Shown in pieces: positions 6,054-15,673 of a stretch of 64,000 nucleotides of DNA. Where the stretch lies: the NCBI GenBank assembly GCA_000531095.1, contig HG799463.1:602723-666722 (forward strand), read 5' to 3'. The stretch comes from Gemmata massiliana (GTDB lineage Bacteria; Planctomycetota; Planctomycetia; Gemmatales; Gemmataceae). The position numbers and the translations under genes are program-made. Below the pieces are notes generated by a model. It saw only the letters and a program-made list of their open reading frames with translations. It was not told where the DNA came from and made no database searches. How positions within the stretch are numbered: the first letter of the stretch is position 1; every line of letters begins with the position of its first letter.

Positions 6054-8804
6054 CTATTCACTCTGGCCCGCACGCACGATCGCGTTGAAGGCCAATTTGA
6101 ACGTGGCGTGCGGTTGCGCCCGGTACAGCACCTGGGGGCCGTACAGCACCACCCTCCCCTTCCCCACGGTGGCGTCGATCACTGCCGTCCCGCCGTCCAA
6201 ATGTTCCTGCCCGAACGCCCATCCGCTCCGCAACGGCGCCTTGCCCGCGAACCACGACACCCGCGTTAACCCGCTCGCAGCGGCGCCGGTCGGGAACCGG
6301 AACGTCGGGCTGTTCGCGAACATCACGTCTACCTCGTCCGACATCCCCCACGCGAGCGGGTGCGCCGGGTCCACCTTCGCGCGGAGCACGGACGGGGGCA
6401 CGTAGAACTTGTCGCGCCCGAGCGGCTTCTCCTTCCCGTCGGTCCCCGTCTCGACGAGGTGACTTTCGATCTTCAGCCCGAGCTGGTTCGCGAGCGAAGT
6501 GGAACTACCGATGGTGAGCAGCGTCCCGCCGGCGGTCACGAATTTCTTCAGTTCGGGTACAGTCTTCGTGGCAGTGATGCTCCCGCGGCGCCCGCGGAAC
6601 TCGGCCGGCAGCGCCAATTCGTCCACCGCGTTCGGCTCCGGCGGTTGATCGCCGCCCCCACCTCCACCACCACCGCGCCCGCCGCCCAGACCGTCCACGA
6701 TCACGATCACGTCGAACTTGTCGCGCAGCCCGCCGCGATCCAGGTCCGGCGGGTACACGACCGTAAACGGGAACTCGAACTGCTCGAACAGCCACCGGGT
6801 CCAGCCGGACGGCATCGCCCCGCCGTACCGGTCCACGAGCGCGATTCGCACCGGCTTGAGTGCAACCGCCTCCTTCGCGGGTGCCTCCTTGCTGCCGACG
6901 AACCGCGTGCCGAGATTTTGGGCGATCTTCTCCAGTCGCGTCTGCGTACCGTCCTTCTTGACGATAAAGAACATGCCCGCAGGGTGCTTCACGCCGTCAA
7001 CGGTACACGGCTCCTTCAGGCGCCGCACCTCTTCGCCCGCCGCGAGCAACTGGTTCACCGCACGGAACGCATCGTTGGCTTGCGCGCGGAGGAAGAACCC
7101 GACCGCGCCGTTCGCGTCGAGCACCTTGGCCGGCGGCGGCGGAACCTCGTCTTTCAGTTCCTCGAACGGGCCGGTGAAGCTTTCCAGGAGGCGATCGAAC
7201 TGAACCCCCATCTGGAACGCGAGCGTGTAGCCCGCGGCGTCATAGGGAGGCGTCGGCGGCGCACCGGGGTACGCGAAGTCGTCCGGGTGGTCCTGCGGCT
7301 CGAACATGTCCAGCACGTGGGCGCGAACCGCCTGCGCCGACTTCACCACGTAGGAACCGGCCGGGTACTTCTTCCCGCCCGCCTCGAACGCGCTAGTGGC
7401 GCGGTGGACCCGCACCCCGGTGCCGATGAGGGTGTTGACGAACTTGGTGGCCGTCAGGAAATCGGGCTGGTCGGCCGGGACGATGTACCCGCGTGCGTCG
7501 CGCTTCGCCGGGTCGCGGAAGAATTTCTGGAACGCATCTACTCCCCGCGCGCCCTTTGCCGCGGCGACCATCTTGGGCGTGACGGTCCAACTGTCCTTGT
7601 TGCCGCGCTCGGTGGCGTTCTTGCCCATCAGCCAGATGTTGTACAGCAGTTGTTCGCGGTGCCGGGATGCGTAATCGAACACGGCCTTGTTCGCGGTGAC
7701 CGAGTATTCGACCGACCGGCGGAAGTGCCACTCTTGCGGCGCGACCGGGCTGAGCAGGTCGGCCTTCGGCAGTTGCAGCGCGGGGTTGAACGGGACGCGA
7801 ATCGGGGTCGGGCTGCCGATGGTCTCGGTGAGCAGGCCGATCATGTTGTGGAAGTACGCGGTAGTCCGAAGCCCGCCGTTGAACCACGTCGAGTACCGCG
7901 CGCCGGAACGGGTCGTTGCTCCGGGTTTGTCTTCGACCAGGAACCGCTGCATCATCGCCGCCCCGACCGCGTCGATGCCGCTGACCACGAGCGGGTCGAA
8001 GTTGTAGTTGAACGGGTCGCGGAACGGCGGGCAGAACAGGACCGTACCGGGCGGGCCGGTTTGGTGGTGGTTGTACACGATTTGCGGGAGCCACTCCCGG
8101 TACATCACGCGGTTCATGTTCCGCGTCTCGGCTTGAGTGTTGGCGTAGAAGTCGCGGTTGTTGTCGTGCCCGATGTACTTCTGGTACAGCCGCGGCAGCC
8201 CGCCGAGCGACCGCTTCTTCGCGTCTTTATCGCGCATGTACCAGTCGGCCACGAGGTCGTGCCCGTCCGGGTTCGCGTGGACGAACAGAATAATCACGTC
8301 GTCCAGCACGCGGAGCGTCTCGGGATCGGTTCCGCTAACCATCTGGTAAACGGTTTCGGCCAGGGCTTGCGCGCATAGCACCTCACTCGCGTGCAACCCG
8401 CCGTCGATCCACACGACGGCTTTCCCCTCGGCCGCCAGCTTCTTCGCCGTCTCGGACGTGATCCCCTCGGCATTCGCCAGATCCCGCGCGATGGCCTGGT
8501 AGCGCGACAGGAGCTTGTGGTTGGCCGGGGACGTCACGACCGCCATCAGTTGCGGGCGGCGTTCCTCGGTGCGCCCGATATCGACCACCTTGATGCGGTC
8601 GGACTCCTTAGCGAGTTTGGCCAGGTACGCAGCGTACTGTTCGTAGTTGGCGAGGCAGTAGTCGTCGCCGAGATTGAACCCGAAGTGTGCCTTCGGAGTG
8701 GTGACATTCGGGGCAACCGGTTCTGCGGCACGCGCCGCGCCGCCGGGATAAAGGAAGGCGGCCCCGATCGCGAGCGCGAGCGGAACCAGAAAGCGTGAGG
8801 CCAT
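6054..8804 (-). CDS. exported M14 family zinc carboxypeptidase-like peptidase
   Basis: The 916-residue protein has a Sec signal peptide (cleavage near AARA-AEP, residue 26). The M14 fold occupies about residues 45-370. Zinc ligands are His138 and Glu141 in GGLHASEVL and a His in the YNHHQTG stretch; NPDG and HDNNRDF match the substrate-binding NPDG and NRN motifs, and the catalytic Glu is probably in LLTETIGSP. The remaining 500 residues contain a second alpha/beta region (KPVRIALVDRYGG..., DVIVIVDGLG) with a glycine run, as in large bacterial M14 proteins. It lies downstream of the S9 peptidase gene on the same strand (about 150 bases apart), suggesting joint use of peptide substrates. Confidence 0.9.
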   Translation of the reverse strand: MASRFLVPLALAIGAAFLYPGGAARAAEPVAPNVTTPKAHFGFNLGDDYCLANYEQYAAYLAKLAKESDRIKVVDIGRTEERRPQLMAVVTSPANHKLLSRYQAIARDLANAEGITSETAKKLAAEGKAVVWIDGGLHASEVLCAQALAETVYQMVSGTDPETLRVLDDVIILFVHANPDGHDLVADWYMRDKDAKKRSLGGLPRLYQKYIGHDNNRDFYANTQAETRNMNRVMYREWLPQIVYNHHQTGPPGTVLFCPPFRDPFNYNFDPLVVSGIDAVGAAMMQRFLVEDKPGATTRSGARYSTWFNGGLRTTAYFHNMIGLLTETIGSPTPIRVPFNPALQLPKADLLSPVAPQEWHFRRSVEYSVTANKAVFDYASRHREQLLYNIWLMGKNATERGNKDSWTVTPKMVAAAKGARGVDAFQKFFRDPAKRDARGYIVPADQPDFLTATKFVNTLIGTGVRVHRATSAFEAGGKKYPAGSYVVKSAQAVRAHVLDMFEPQDHPDDFAYPGAPPTPPYDAAGYTLAFQMGVQFDRLLESFTGPFEELKDEVPPPPAKVLDANGAVGFFLRAQANDAFRAVNQLLAAGEEVRRLKEPCTVDGVKHPAGMFFIVKKDGTQTRLEKIAQNLGTRFVGSKEAPAKEAVALKPVRIALVDRYGGAMPSGWTRWLFEQFEFPFTVVYPPDLDRGGLRDKFDVIVIVDGLGGGRGGGGGGGGDQPPEPNAVDELALPAEFRGRRGSITATKTVPELKKFVTAGGTLLTIGSSTSLANQLGLKIESHLVETGTDGKEKPLGRDKFYVPPSVLRAKVDPAHPLAWGMSDEVDVMFANSPTFRFPTGAAASGLTRVSWFAGKAPLRSGWAFGQEHLDGGTAVIDATVGKGRVVLYGPQVLYRAQPHATFKLAFNAIVRAGQSE

Positions 8805-8958
8805 TGGCAGGAACCTCGGTGTGTGGGAGTTCGACCGCGCCCCCTCTACGAGAGGAAACGCGGTCGGCGAAGCGGGTATGCGTTAGGCGGAGCGAATTGG
8901 GAATGTATCGCCCCTCAGTCGCGCACCATTGGAAGTGCGCGACCAAAGGATTTTGAGA

Positions 8959-11763
8959 CTACTTCGGCTTCGCGTTCTTCACGTACAGATCGAGCCACGC
9001 GAGCCACCGCGCCCACATATCGAGGTTGGTTTCGCGGGCGATCGGTCCGTGGCCCTCATACGGGTACATGTACAGCGCCGCGGGCTTGCCCAATCCGTCG
9101 AGCGCGGCGAACAGCGCCTCCGAGTTCATAGGGTGCGTGCCCACGTTCGCGTCCTCCATGCCGTGGTACATCAGCAGCGCGCCGTTGATCTGGTTCGCGC
9201 GCAACAGCGGCGACATTTCCAGGTAGGTCTCGCGGGCGTCCCAGAGCTGCCGGCGCTCGGACTGGAACGACATGCTGGTGAGTGTGCGGTTGTAGCACCC
9301 GTCGCCGGCGATCCCGACCTTGAAGAACGGCGTGTGCGCCAGCGCGTTGGCCGTGCTGAACGCCCCGTAGCTGTGCCCGCCACACGCGAGTCGGTCCCGG
9401 TCGATGATCCCGCGCTTGTCGCACTCGTCGATCGCGGCCCACAGCCCGTTCCGCAGGTCCGGGACGTAGTTGTCGTTCATCCGCCCGGCCGGGCCGACGA
9501 TCGGTACATCCGGCTCGACCACTGCATAGCCGGCCAGCGTGAGGATCGCGACGCTCCGCGGTGCCGGTCCGGTGTAGCGCCCGGCCATCGCCCCTGGACC
9601 GGTGCCGCCGCGACCGGTCTTGGCGTCGTAGTCGGCCTGGTCCGCGTACTCGCGCGGGTAGATCCAGAACAGCGCCGGAAGCTTGCCCTCGGCCTTGGGC
9701 GACCGCGTCACCTTCACCCAGAACTTGAACCCGTCCGCCCGGGTCGCGCGGAAGCGCTCGGTCTTCAGTTCGTGGAACCACGCGCTCTTTTCCGCGTTGT
9801 CGGTCAGCTTCGTCGCCTTTCCAGTGGCGACATCGGTCACATAGGAGTTGGGCACGACGTTCGACTTCTGCCGCGTGGTGAACACGTACTTGACGTCGTC
9901 CCCGTCCACACCATCGACCGTTTCGAGCACATCGGCCTTGCCCTCGAACACGCGCGTCTTCTTACCAGTCTTGATGTTGACGGCATCGATGTACGGTTTC
10001 GGGAACGTGCCCTCCCCGGCGCCGCGAGCGCGGTCGGTGCCCGAAAGGTAAACAGTGCCTGTACTCGACACGCGGACCACGTTCACTGCGCCGAGCGGAC
10101 GGGCCAGCAGCCCAAGACCGGCCGTCGCTCCGCCGCGCCCCGCGCCGGGCTGTTCGTCATCGGCGTCCTCGTTTTCACTGTCGCCGTCTTTCTTCGCCGG
10201 TGGTTCGTCCTTCTTCGGTGTGGCGAAATCGGAACCGCCGCGCGAGATCACGTAGGTCGTCTTCGGGTTGGCGAGGTCGATCGCGGTGATCTGCCGTTGC
10301 GCGTCCACAGTTTGCGAGATGAACAGCCAGTGCCCGTCGGCGGAATACTGCGCGCCCACGATCCGGTTCGGCGACTCGTACACGACCTTCGCGTCGTCCT
10401 TCCCGAACGGCGGGAGCCACTGCATGACCCGGTCCTTGCGCACCGCCTTCGCGTCGTCCTTTTTGGTGTCGTCCTTCTTGGCATCCTTGGCACCAGGTTC
10501 GAGTTGCAGGAACGACATCCCCTTCCCGTCCGGGCGCCACGAGAGGTCGCGCTTGGCGTCCGGGTCGAACGGCTCGGGCGCAACCGTCGGCGAGTCGTCC
10601 GGGTTCGTCGGGTTCACCGGCGGGGTGGGCGCGGGTTGCGTCGGGTCTGGTACCGGTTGGGTGCCACCCGTACCGCGTGCGCCCTTCGTTAGCCCGCCCT
10701 TGGGGAACGGCGGTTGCGTGGGGGTCGTCGCCGGGGTCACCACGGGCGGCGTCTCGGTTTCGCGCAGATTGCGATCGGATAGTGTCACCAGCACCTTGCC
10801 GGATACGTTCCAGATGCTCTCCTGTGAGCCAAACCGTTGGAAGGGCGCGTAGTACGAGAACGGCTTCTTCACGGTCGCCACGCGGAACTGTTTCTCGTTC
10901 GGCGACGCACTGACGCTGCGGACCATCGCCGGTTCCCCGATCGGCGTGACCGCGCCGTCTTCGACGCCGACGATCGCGACCTGACCGGTGAGCAGGTGTT
11001 CGAGCAACTGCATCTGGTACGGCGATTCGAGCAGGTACCGGTACGTGCGCGACGGGTCTTTGCCGTCGCGTGCGATTCGGACCTTCGGCTCGGTCGCGAT
11101 CCCGGGCTTCGGCACCGGGCGCTTCCCCCCATCCGGCAGCAGCACCGTGTGAATGCGCTTGCCGTCCGGGGACCACTGGAACGCCGTCACGAGGGTCGCG
11201 AGCACCGGCGTTTGGGTCACCTTCCGACACGCGCCGGTTTCGGTGTCGGCGACGCAGATGTGCGTGGCGTCCGGGAACAGCGCGAAGAACGCCAGTTTGG
11301 ACCCGTCCGGGGACCACGCGGGACTCGCGATCCGCGCCCCCGACGGCACCCGCACCGGGACGGTGCGGCGCTCGGCCGGGAAAAACAGGTCGAGCGCTTC
11401 CGCACTGCCCACCCACAGCTCGCGCGAGCGACACGCGACCGGATCGAAGGCCATCTCCGCGAGGTGAACGCACGGGGCTCCGAGGCGCTCGACCGACGGC
11501 AACGGATCACGCTTGGCAATCAGAAACTTGCGCCCGTCCGGGCTGAGATTCGTAAGGGCAACGATCTCCCCGCGGGACGCGAGGACCGCGTCCACGATCT
11601 CCTTCGGGGGCAGCAGGTAAGCCTCGCGCCCCAACGGGGCGAGCGAGGCCGTAGCGCCGGCGGGACGAGGAGCGGGAGCTGGCTCGGCAGCGCGCAGCAG
11701 CCCGGCCAGAGCGATCAGACCGACGCACGCGGCCGACCGGCGGAGGAAGCGGTTTCCTCGCAT
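8959..11763 (-). CDS. exported S9 family prolyl oligopeptidase-like serine peptidase
   Basis: This is a 934-residue secreted peptidase. A signal peptide (residues 1-26, ending in LLRA-AEP) leads to a beta-propeller region with repeated SPDGxK motifs (about 100-640) and a C-terminal alpha/beta hydrolase domain. The catalytic triad is visible: Ser798 in GGHSYGAF, Asp871 in GMEDANVG and His905 in YEGHGPIARE. The layout and the GHSYG nucleophile resemble glutamyl-endopeptidase-like S9 members. A low-complexity linker with NP, QP and Lys/Asp runs sits at about 365-470. The start is the ATG at 11761-11763, which opens the signal peptide; the frame is open 60 bases upstream. It lies upstream of the M14 peptidase gene. 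Confidence 0.9.
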   Translation of the reverse strand: MRGNRFLRRSAACVGLIALAGLLRAAEPAPAPRPAGATASLAPLGREAYLLPPKEIVDAVLASRGEIVALTNLSPDGRKFLIAKRDPLPSVERLGAPCVHLAEMAFDPVACRSRELWVGSAEALDLFFPAERRTVPVRVPSGARIASPAWSPDGSKLAFFALFPDATHICVADTETGACRKVTQTPVLATLVTAFQWSPDGKRIHTVLLPDGGKRPVPKPGIATEPKVRIARDGKDPSRTYRYLLESPYQMQLLEHLLTGQVAIVGVEDGAVTPIGEPAMVRSVSASPNEKQFRVATVKKPFSYYAPFQRFGSQESIWNVSGKVLVTLSDRNLRETETPPVVTPATTPTQPPFPKGGLTKGARGTGGTQPVPDPTQPAPTPPVNPTNPDDSPTVAPEPFDPDAKRDLSWRPDGKGMSFLQLEPGAKDAKKDDTKKDDAKAVRKDRVMQWLPPFGKDDAKVVYESPNRIVGAQYSADGHWLFISQTVDAQRQITAIDLANPKTTYVISRGGSDFATPKKDEPPAKKDGDSENEDADDEQPGAGRGGATAGLGLLARPLGAVNVVRVSSTGTVYLSGTDRARGAGEGTFPKPYIDAVNIKTGKKTRVFEGKADVLETVDGVDGDDVKYVFTTRQKSNVVPNSYVTDVATGKATKLTDNAEKSAWFHELKTERFRATRADGFKFWVKVTRSPKAEGKLPALFWIYPREYADQADYDAKTGRGGTGPGAMAGRYTGPAPRSVAILTLAGYAVVEPDVPIVGPAGRMNDNYVPDLRNGLWAAIDECDKRGIIDRDRLACGGHSYGAFSTANALAHTPFFKVGIAGDGCYNRTLTSMSFQSERRQLWDARETYLEMSPLLRANQINGALLMYHGMEDANVGTHPMNSEALFAALDGLGKPAALYMYPYEGHGPIARETNLDMWARWLAWLDLYVKNAKPK

Positions 11764-12047
11764 GACACGGTTCCTGATTGGATGAATTAAGAGGTGCGGT
11801 CCGAGGAGAGCGAGACGGACCACGGATGTGAACTTGTTGTAGCCGTTTGAAGATGATCGGAAGAGTGCTCAGCGGCACTCACATCGTGCTCTCATATATT
11901 TCGCGATGAGTTCGGAGAAGCTCCAATGGTTCCCGGTCACGCTCCGGAACCGCTCTTGATTGGCCGAAATGGTCGGAATGTTGTCATTTCGGCACACACA
12001 CCGCCGGCCTATAGTTGTGCTGAAGACACGTTCGGGAGTGCTGTCGC
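11764..12047. promoter_or_regulatory. divergent promoter region with palindromic operator candidate
   Basis: These 284 bases separate the leftward S9 peptidase gene from the rightward AraC-type regulator gene. A perfect 8-bp inverted repeat, CCGAAATG (11964-11971) and CATTTCGG (11985-11992), with a 13-base centre sits about 55 bases before the regulator start. A TATAGT box lies at 12010-12015. The arrangement fits autoregulation by the downstream regulator, but this is inference. Confidence 0.4.
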
Positions 12048-13094
12048 ATGGGCAATCGAAATCGGCTCGCGCACCGTTCCCGAGCGCCCCGAAAAATCGT
12101 CGTCCTGGCCTTTCCACAAGCCAAATTGCTCGATGTGACGGGGCCGTGTGAAGTGTTCGCCGATGCGAACCGGGCACTGGGGCGCAGTGCATATTCCGTA
12201 GAACTCGTTTCCAATGCGGCCGGGCCAATCGAAACGTCTTCCGGCGTGCAATTGGTGGCCCACCGCGGTTTCACCGGGGGGCGCGGCCCGATCGACACGC
12301 TTCTGGTGTCCGGCGGACCCGGCATCGATCGAGCTATGCAAGAAGTCGCCCTTCTCCGGTGGCTCGCGCGTTGCGCCGCACGAACCCGGCGCCTCGGATC
12401 GATCTGCACGGGCGCCTTTCTGTTGGCCGCGGCCGGACTCCTCGACGGGCGCCGCGCGACGACCCACTGGGCGTTCTGCGACCGGCTGGCCCGGGAGTTC
12501 CCACGGGTCCGGGTGGAACCCGACCCGATCTTCGTGCGCGACGGAAACGTGTACACCTCGGCCGGGGTTACGGCCGGGATGGACCTGGCTCTGGCGCTCA
12601 TTGAAGAAGACCTCGGGCGCGACGTCGCACTGAGCGTCGCCCGGAACCTCGTGCTGTTCGTCCGACGGCCGGGCGGTCAATCGCAGTTCAGCACGTCACT
12701 GGAGCTCCAGGCGGCGGACCGGGAGCCCCTACGCGACCTACAGACGTGGGCGGTCGAGCACCTGGCCGACGACCTGTCCGTGGGGGCACTGGCGCAGCGT
12801 ACCCACATGAGTGTGCGGAACTTCAGCCGGATCTTCCGTCGCGAAACGGGGCACACCCCCGCGCGCTTCGTTGAGCGGCTCCGCGTTGAGGGCGCGCGGC
12901 GGCGATTGGAGGAATCAGGCGCGGGACTGGAGCAGATCGCCCGGGAGTGCGGGTTCGGGTGCGCGGATTCCATGCGCCGCTCGTTCCTGCGTGTGCTGCG
13001 GGTAGCACCGAGTGACTACCGAACGCGATTTCGCGGTGCCGAGGAGCAGGCGCCCGCACCGCGTTCGCGCCCCCAAATTGAAACCGAGGACTAA
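12048..13094 (+). CDS. GlxA-type transcriptional regulator (DJ-1/PfpI plus AraC HTH)
   Basis: This 348-residue regulator has an N-terminal DJ-1/PfpI domain (about residues 15-190; KIVVLAFPQAKLLDVTGPCEVF, SICTGAFLLAAAGLLDGR, VYTSAGVTAGMDLAL) and a C-terminal AraC-type double HTH (about 225-330; LSVGALAQRTHMSVRNFSRIF, LEQIARECGFGCADSMRRSF). The Cys in SICTGA sits at the DJ-1 nucleophile position. Family members sense small metabolites, with glycine betaine known for GbdR; the ligand here is unknown. The gene ends 3 bases before a second DJ-1 gene, so the pair is an operon and the second gene is a probable target or functional partner. Confidence 0.9.
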   Translation: MGNRNRLAHRSRAPRKIVVLAFPQAKLLDVTGPCEVFADANRALGRSAYSVELVSNAAGPIETSSGVQLVAHRGFTGGRGPIDTLLVSGGPGIDRAMQEVALLRWLARCAARTRRLGSICTGAFLLAAAGLLDGRRATTHWAFCDRLAREFPRVRVEPDPIFVRDGNVYTSAGVTAGMDLALALIEEDLGRDVALSVARNLVLFVRRPGGQSQFSTSLELQAADREPLRDLQTWAVEHLADDLSVGALAQRTHMSVRNFSRIFRRETGHTPARFVERLRVEGARRRLEESGAGLEQIARECGFGCADSMRRSFLRVLRVAPSDYRTRFRGAEEQAPAPRSRPQIETED

Positions 13095-13097
13095 ACG

Positions 13098-13910
13098 ATG
13101 CAAACTCGCAGGCACTTCATCCGTGTCGCCCTAACGGGCACTGTTGCTGCAGGCGGGTGTGGCACGAGCCACGAACCGGCCACAGATACCCCGAACGAGG
13201 AACAGAACATGGCTGAACATCTGAACGTCGGGATGCTCGTATTTCCCCAGATGGACCAAGTGGACCTGACCGGCCCGTTCGCGGTTCTCTCTCGTTTGCC
13301 GAACGCATCCGTCCAACTTCTCTGGAAGGACACGAAACCGGTGCGAGATTACCGAGGGTTGGGCCTTATGCCGGACGCCCGTTTGACCGAAGCGGAACCG
13401 GTCGACCTGCTGGTCGTACCCGGTGGCCCGGGCCAGGAAGATCTGATGGAAGACGAGGGCGTTCTCTCGTTCATCACCCAACAGGCCGCGCGAGCAAAAT
13501 GCGTGTTCTCGGTGTGCACCGGAGCACTCGTTTGCGGTGCGGCCGGGTTGCTCAAGGGGCGGTCCGCGACGACGCACTGGCGCTCGGTCCACCTGTTGAA
13601 GTATTTCGGGGCCGTGGCGAAGGACCAGCGGGTAGTCGTAGACGGAACGTTCGTGAGTGCGGCCGGGCTTACGGCCGGGATCGACGGGGCGCTGCGGGTG
13701 GCCGAATTGTTACGCGGCTCGGACGCTGCAAAAGCGATCCAACTTGATCTCCAATACGCACCGGAACCCCCGTTCGATTGCGGACACCCCGACAAGGCCC
13801 CCGCCGAACTCGTCGCGAAACTGAAGGGAGCGACGGAGAAGTTAACGGCGCAACGGCTCGTGACGGCTAAGCGGGCCGCGGCCCGGCTCAAAGTTCCGGT
13901 CGAGGATTAA
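13098..13910 (+). CDS. exported DJ-1/PfpI family protein (isonitrile hydratase-like)
   Basis: The 270-residue protein is a DJ-1/PfpI domain (about residues 45-235) preceded by an RR-containing signal with a lipobox-like end (RRHFIRVALTGTVAAGGCG), suggesting a Tat-type lipoprotein. FSVCTGALVCGAAGLLKGR carries the conserved nucleophile Cys, and THWRS and VSAAGLTAGIDGAL match the isonitrile hydratase/ThiJ-like subgroup. A second in-frame ATG at 13209 would yield a cytoplasmic form. It follows the AraC-DJ-1 regulator by 3 bases and shares about the same core motifs with it, which points to an old duplication. The substrate is unknown. Confidence 0.85.
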   Translation: MQTRRHFIRVALTGTVAAGGCGTSHEPATDTPNEEQNMAEHLNVGMLVFPQMDQVDLTGPFAVLSRLPNASVQLLWKDTKPVRDYRGLGLMPDARLTEAEPVDLLVVPGGPGQEDLMEDEGVLSFITQQAARAKCVFSVCTGALVCGAAGLLKGRSATTHWRSVHLLKYFGAVAKDQRVVVDGTFVSAAGLTAGIDGALRVAELLRGSDAAKAIQLDLQYAPEPPFDCGHPDKAPAELVAKLKGATEKLTAQRLVTAKRAAARLKVPVED

Positions 13911-14550
13911 TCACGACCGGAAAACAAGTTCAGGCGATTTGAGATGGGTCATCTACGCGGTGCGGCAGAAGGCTCAACTGCGCAGATGATTTACACGCGA
14001 CTTCTGAGAACCCGCGTGCAAGTAACCTGGCGGGTAGCAATCAGGCCTCGCAATAGATTGAACGCGCATCAGAAACTTCATCCCCCAAGCGAAATTCAGA
14101 ATTTGCATACAATGTGTCGGAATATTACGCAGTATTTCGCTGCAAGATGAAGCAAAGCAAGTCCCAAAACACATCCGAGTGTCACGAAACGGCTCATCGA
14201 AACCCGCTTTGCTGCCGATGGTTACACACAATTGCTCTGAATGCGGTTGGGCGCGTTTTGCGCAGCGTGTGAATGGCACGCCAATCGCAATGCGATACAC
14301 ATCGCGTACATAAAGTTCGAGATTGTTTACACAAACCGCGAAAACTCGAACCCGTGTTACCAGTAACATACCCGTTCGGCAGTTCGCACCGCCCTAGTCT
14401 CACACCACCGGGCGTGTGCCATTCGATGCTGGTGTCCCGTTACTCGGTGAACACCTTGCGCAAGTACCTTACCACGCGCTGTTCTGACCTCGGGCGGGTC
14501 AAGGATGACACGTTTTACGGGCGGTCGAGACCGTCCACTCGGGAGCGACG
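13911..14550. other. AT-richer intergenic stretch without recognisable gene
   Basis: These 640 bases are clearly richer in A and T than the neighbours. Frames of 93-131 codons occur on both strands (13974-14369 minus, 14273-14554 plus), but their products have no domain, biased composition and no good ribosome site. I see no RNA gene or strong hairpin. It may be decayed sequence plus the promoter of the gene at 14551. Confidence 0.5.
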
Positions 14551-15528
14551 ATGAGCGACGAACTCGCCCTCCGAGCCGCAGTCGCGTGCGCCCCACTGGA
14601 GCGCACGCCCCGGCTCGTATACGCCGACTGGCTCGATGAACATGACCGCCCGCTCGACGGCGCCCTCCAGCGAATCCTCGCGGAGCCGGAGCGCGACGAT
14701 CACAGGTCGGCCTACGCCGATGTCTGTACGCGAATCGGTGACGGCCCCCGGGCCGAGTTTGTTCGCGTGCAACTCGCACTCGCTAACCTGACGCCCCCGC
14801 ACCAGTTCTGGCCCACTCAGATCGAATTCGATCCCCAAGACCACCTCTGCGGTGACCATACCGAAGGAACAAGACCGGGACCGCGCCGCGCGCGGGTGCT
14901 GGTCGGGTACGAAAGGTTCGCGGCCGACCCCCGCACCGTGAAAATCGGGGACGTAATTGATCTGGTGGGGCCGGTCGCGGCGGCGGCTTGCGAACAAAGC
15001 GCTGAGCTACTCGGCGCGCGGGTCGTCGGGTCGGTGGTGGATGTTGAGCACGCGGGGGCGATCAAATTCGATGTGGTTTGGGGTACCGACCACTATACCG
15101 ATCGCGCGGAACTGAACGACCTACGGGTCCGGGAACGCGCCCTCATGGGCGGCCCCGGGTGGGAGCAGTTGCTGCCGGGACCGTGGGCACTCGCCTTCTC
15201 AAATGTGGAACACGTTCGCGCAGTCTCTGGATCCGTTTTGGCGGCCGGCGCCCGACGTGGGTTTATCACAATGGTGTCCGGCCCCGCGTCCGAGTGGCTC
15301 GTGCACGGCGACGCAATCTGTGCCCGGCACCCGGTGGAAGTGGTGCGGCTCAGGACTCTCCCGAACATCGAGGCCGACGACCACGGAACCGCGTTCGAGG
15401 CCCGGCTCCTCGGGCGCCCCCGCTGGCGCTCGTTCGACAAAGCCCGGGCCGTGACAATACAGCAAGTCGTACTCGAACTACTCGCGTCCGAGTGGCCCGG
15501 GGTCACGTTCGAGTTTGCGGGCAATTGA
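14551..15528 (+). CDS. TIGR02996 domain-containing protein
   Basis: This is a 325-residue protein. Residues 1-50 (MSDELALRAAVACAPLERTP then RLVYADWLDEH) are the TIGR02996 repeat-companion domain, which is largely restricted to Gemmata and its relatives. The usual second half of the motif, GPRAEFVRVQLALA, follows at about 71-84. The rest (85-325) is typical of the variable tails in this family and has no function I can name; no signal peptide is seen. The domain usually heads paralogous families with leucine-rich or WD repeats; here no such repeat is obvious. Confidence 0.8.
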   Translation: MSDELALRAAVACAPLERTPRLVYADWLDEHDRPLDGALQRILAEPERDDHRSAYADVCTRIGDGPRAEFVRVQLALANLTPPHQFWPTQIEFDPQDHLCGDHTEGTRPGPRRARVLVGYERFAADPRTVKIGDVIDLVGPVAAAACEQSAELLGARVVGSVVDVEHAGAIKFDVVWGTDHYTDRAELNDLRVRERALMGGPGWEQLLPGPWALAFSNVEHVRAVSGSVLAAGARRGFITMVSGPASEWLVHGDAICARHPVEVVRLRTLPNIEADDHGTAFEARLLGRPRWRSFDKARAVTIQQVVLELLASEWPGVTFEFAGN

Positions 15529-15604
15529 GCACCCCAGCGCGTATCTCCCCAAGCACGATCACGTCTCGCAAACGGCGGTTAAAGCAGCACCTTAAAAACG
15601 AACA

Positions 15605-15647
15605 GGCCCTTTTTCGACCGACCTGATACGTCGGGCCGAAAGAGGGC
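15605..15647. terminator. imperfect bidirectional hairpin terminator
   Basis: GCCCTTTTTCG at 15606-15616 pairs imperfectly with CGAAAGAGGGC at 15637-15647, with CCGAC/GTCGG pairing nearer the loop. It lies between two converging genes, so it probably stops transcription from both sides. Confidence 0.55.
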
Positions 15648-15673
15648 GCGAGATGCGATCTTGGGACTGAGGC

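Noticed and set aside
6360-8378. 672-codon plus-strand frame opposite the M14 peptidase
   Set aside because: Same cause: high-GC antisense frame with no recognisable domain.
13974-14554. Frames of 93-131 codons in the 13911-14550 gap
   Set aside because: No domain, no ribosome site and different composition from neighbours.
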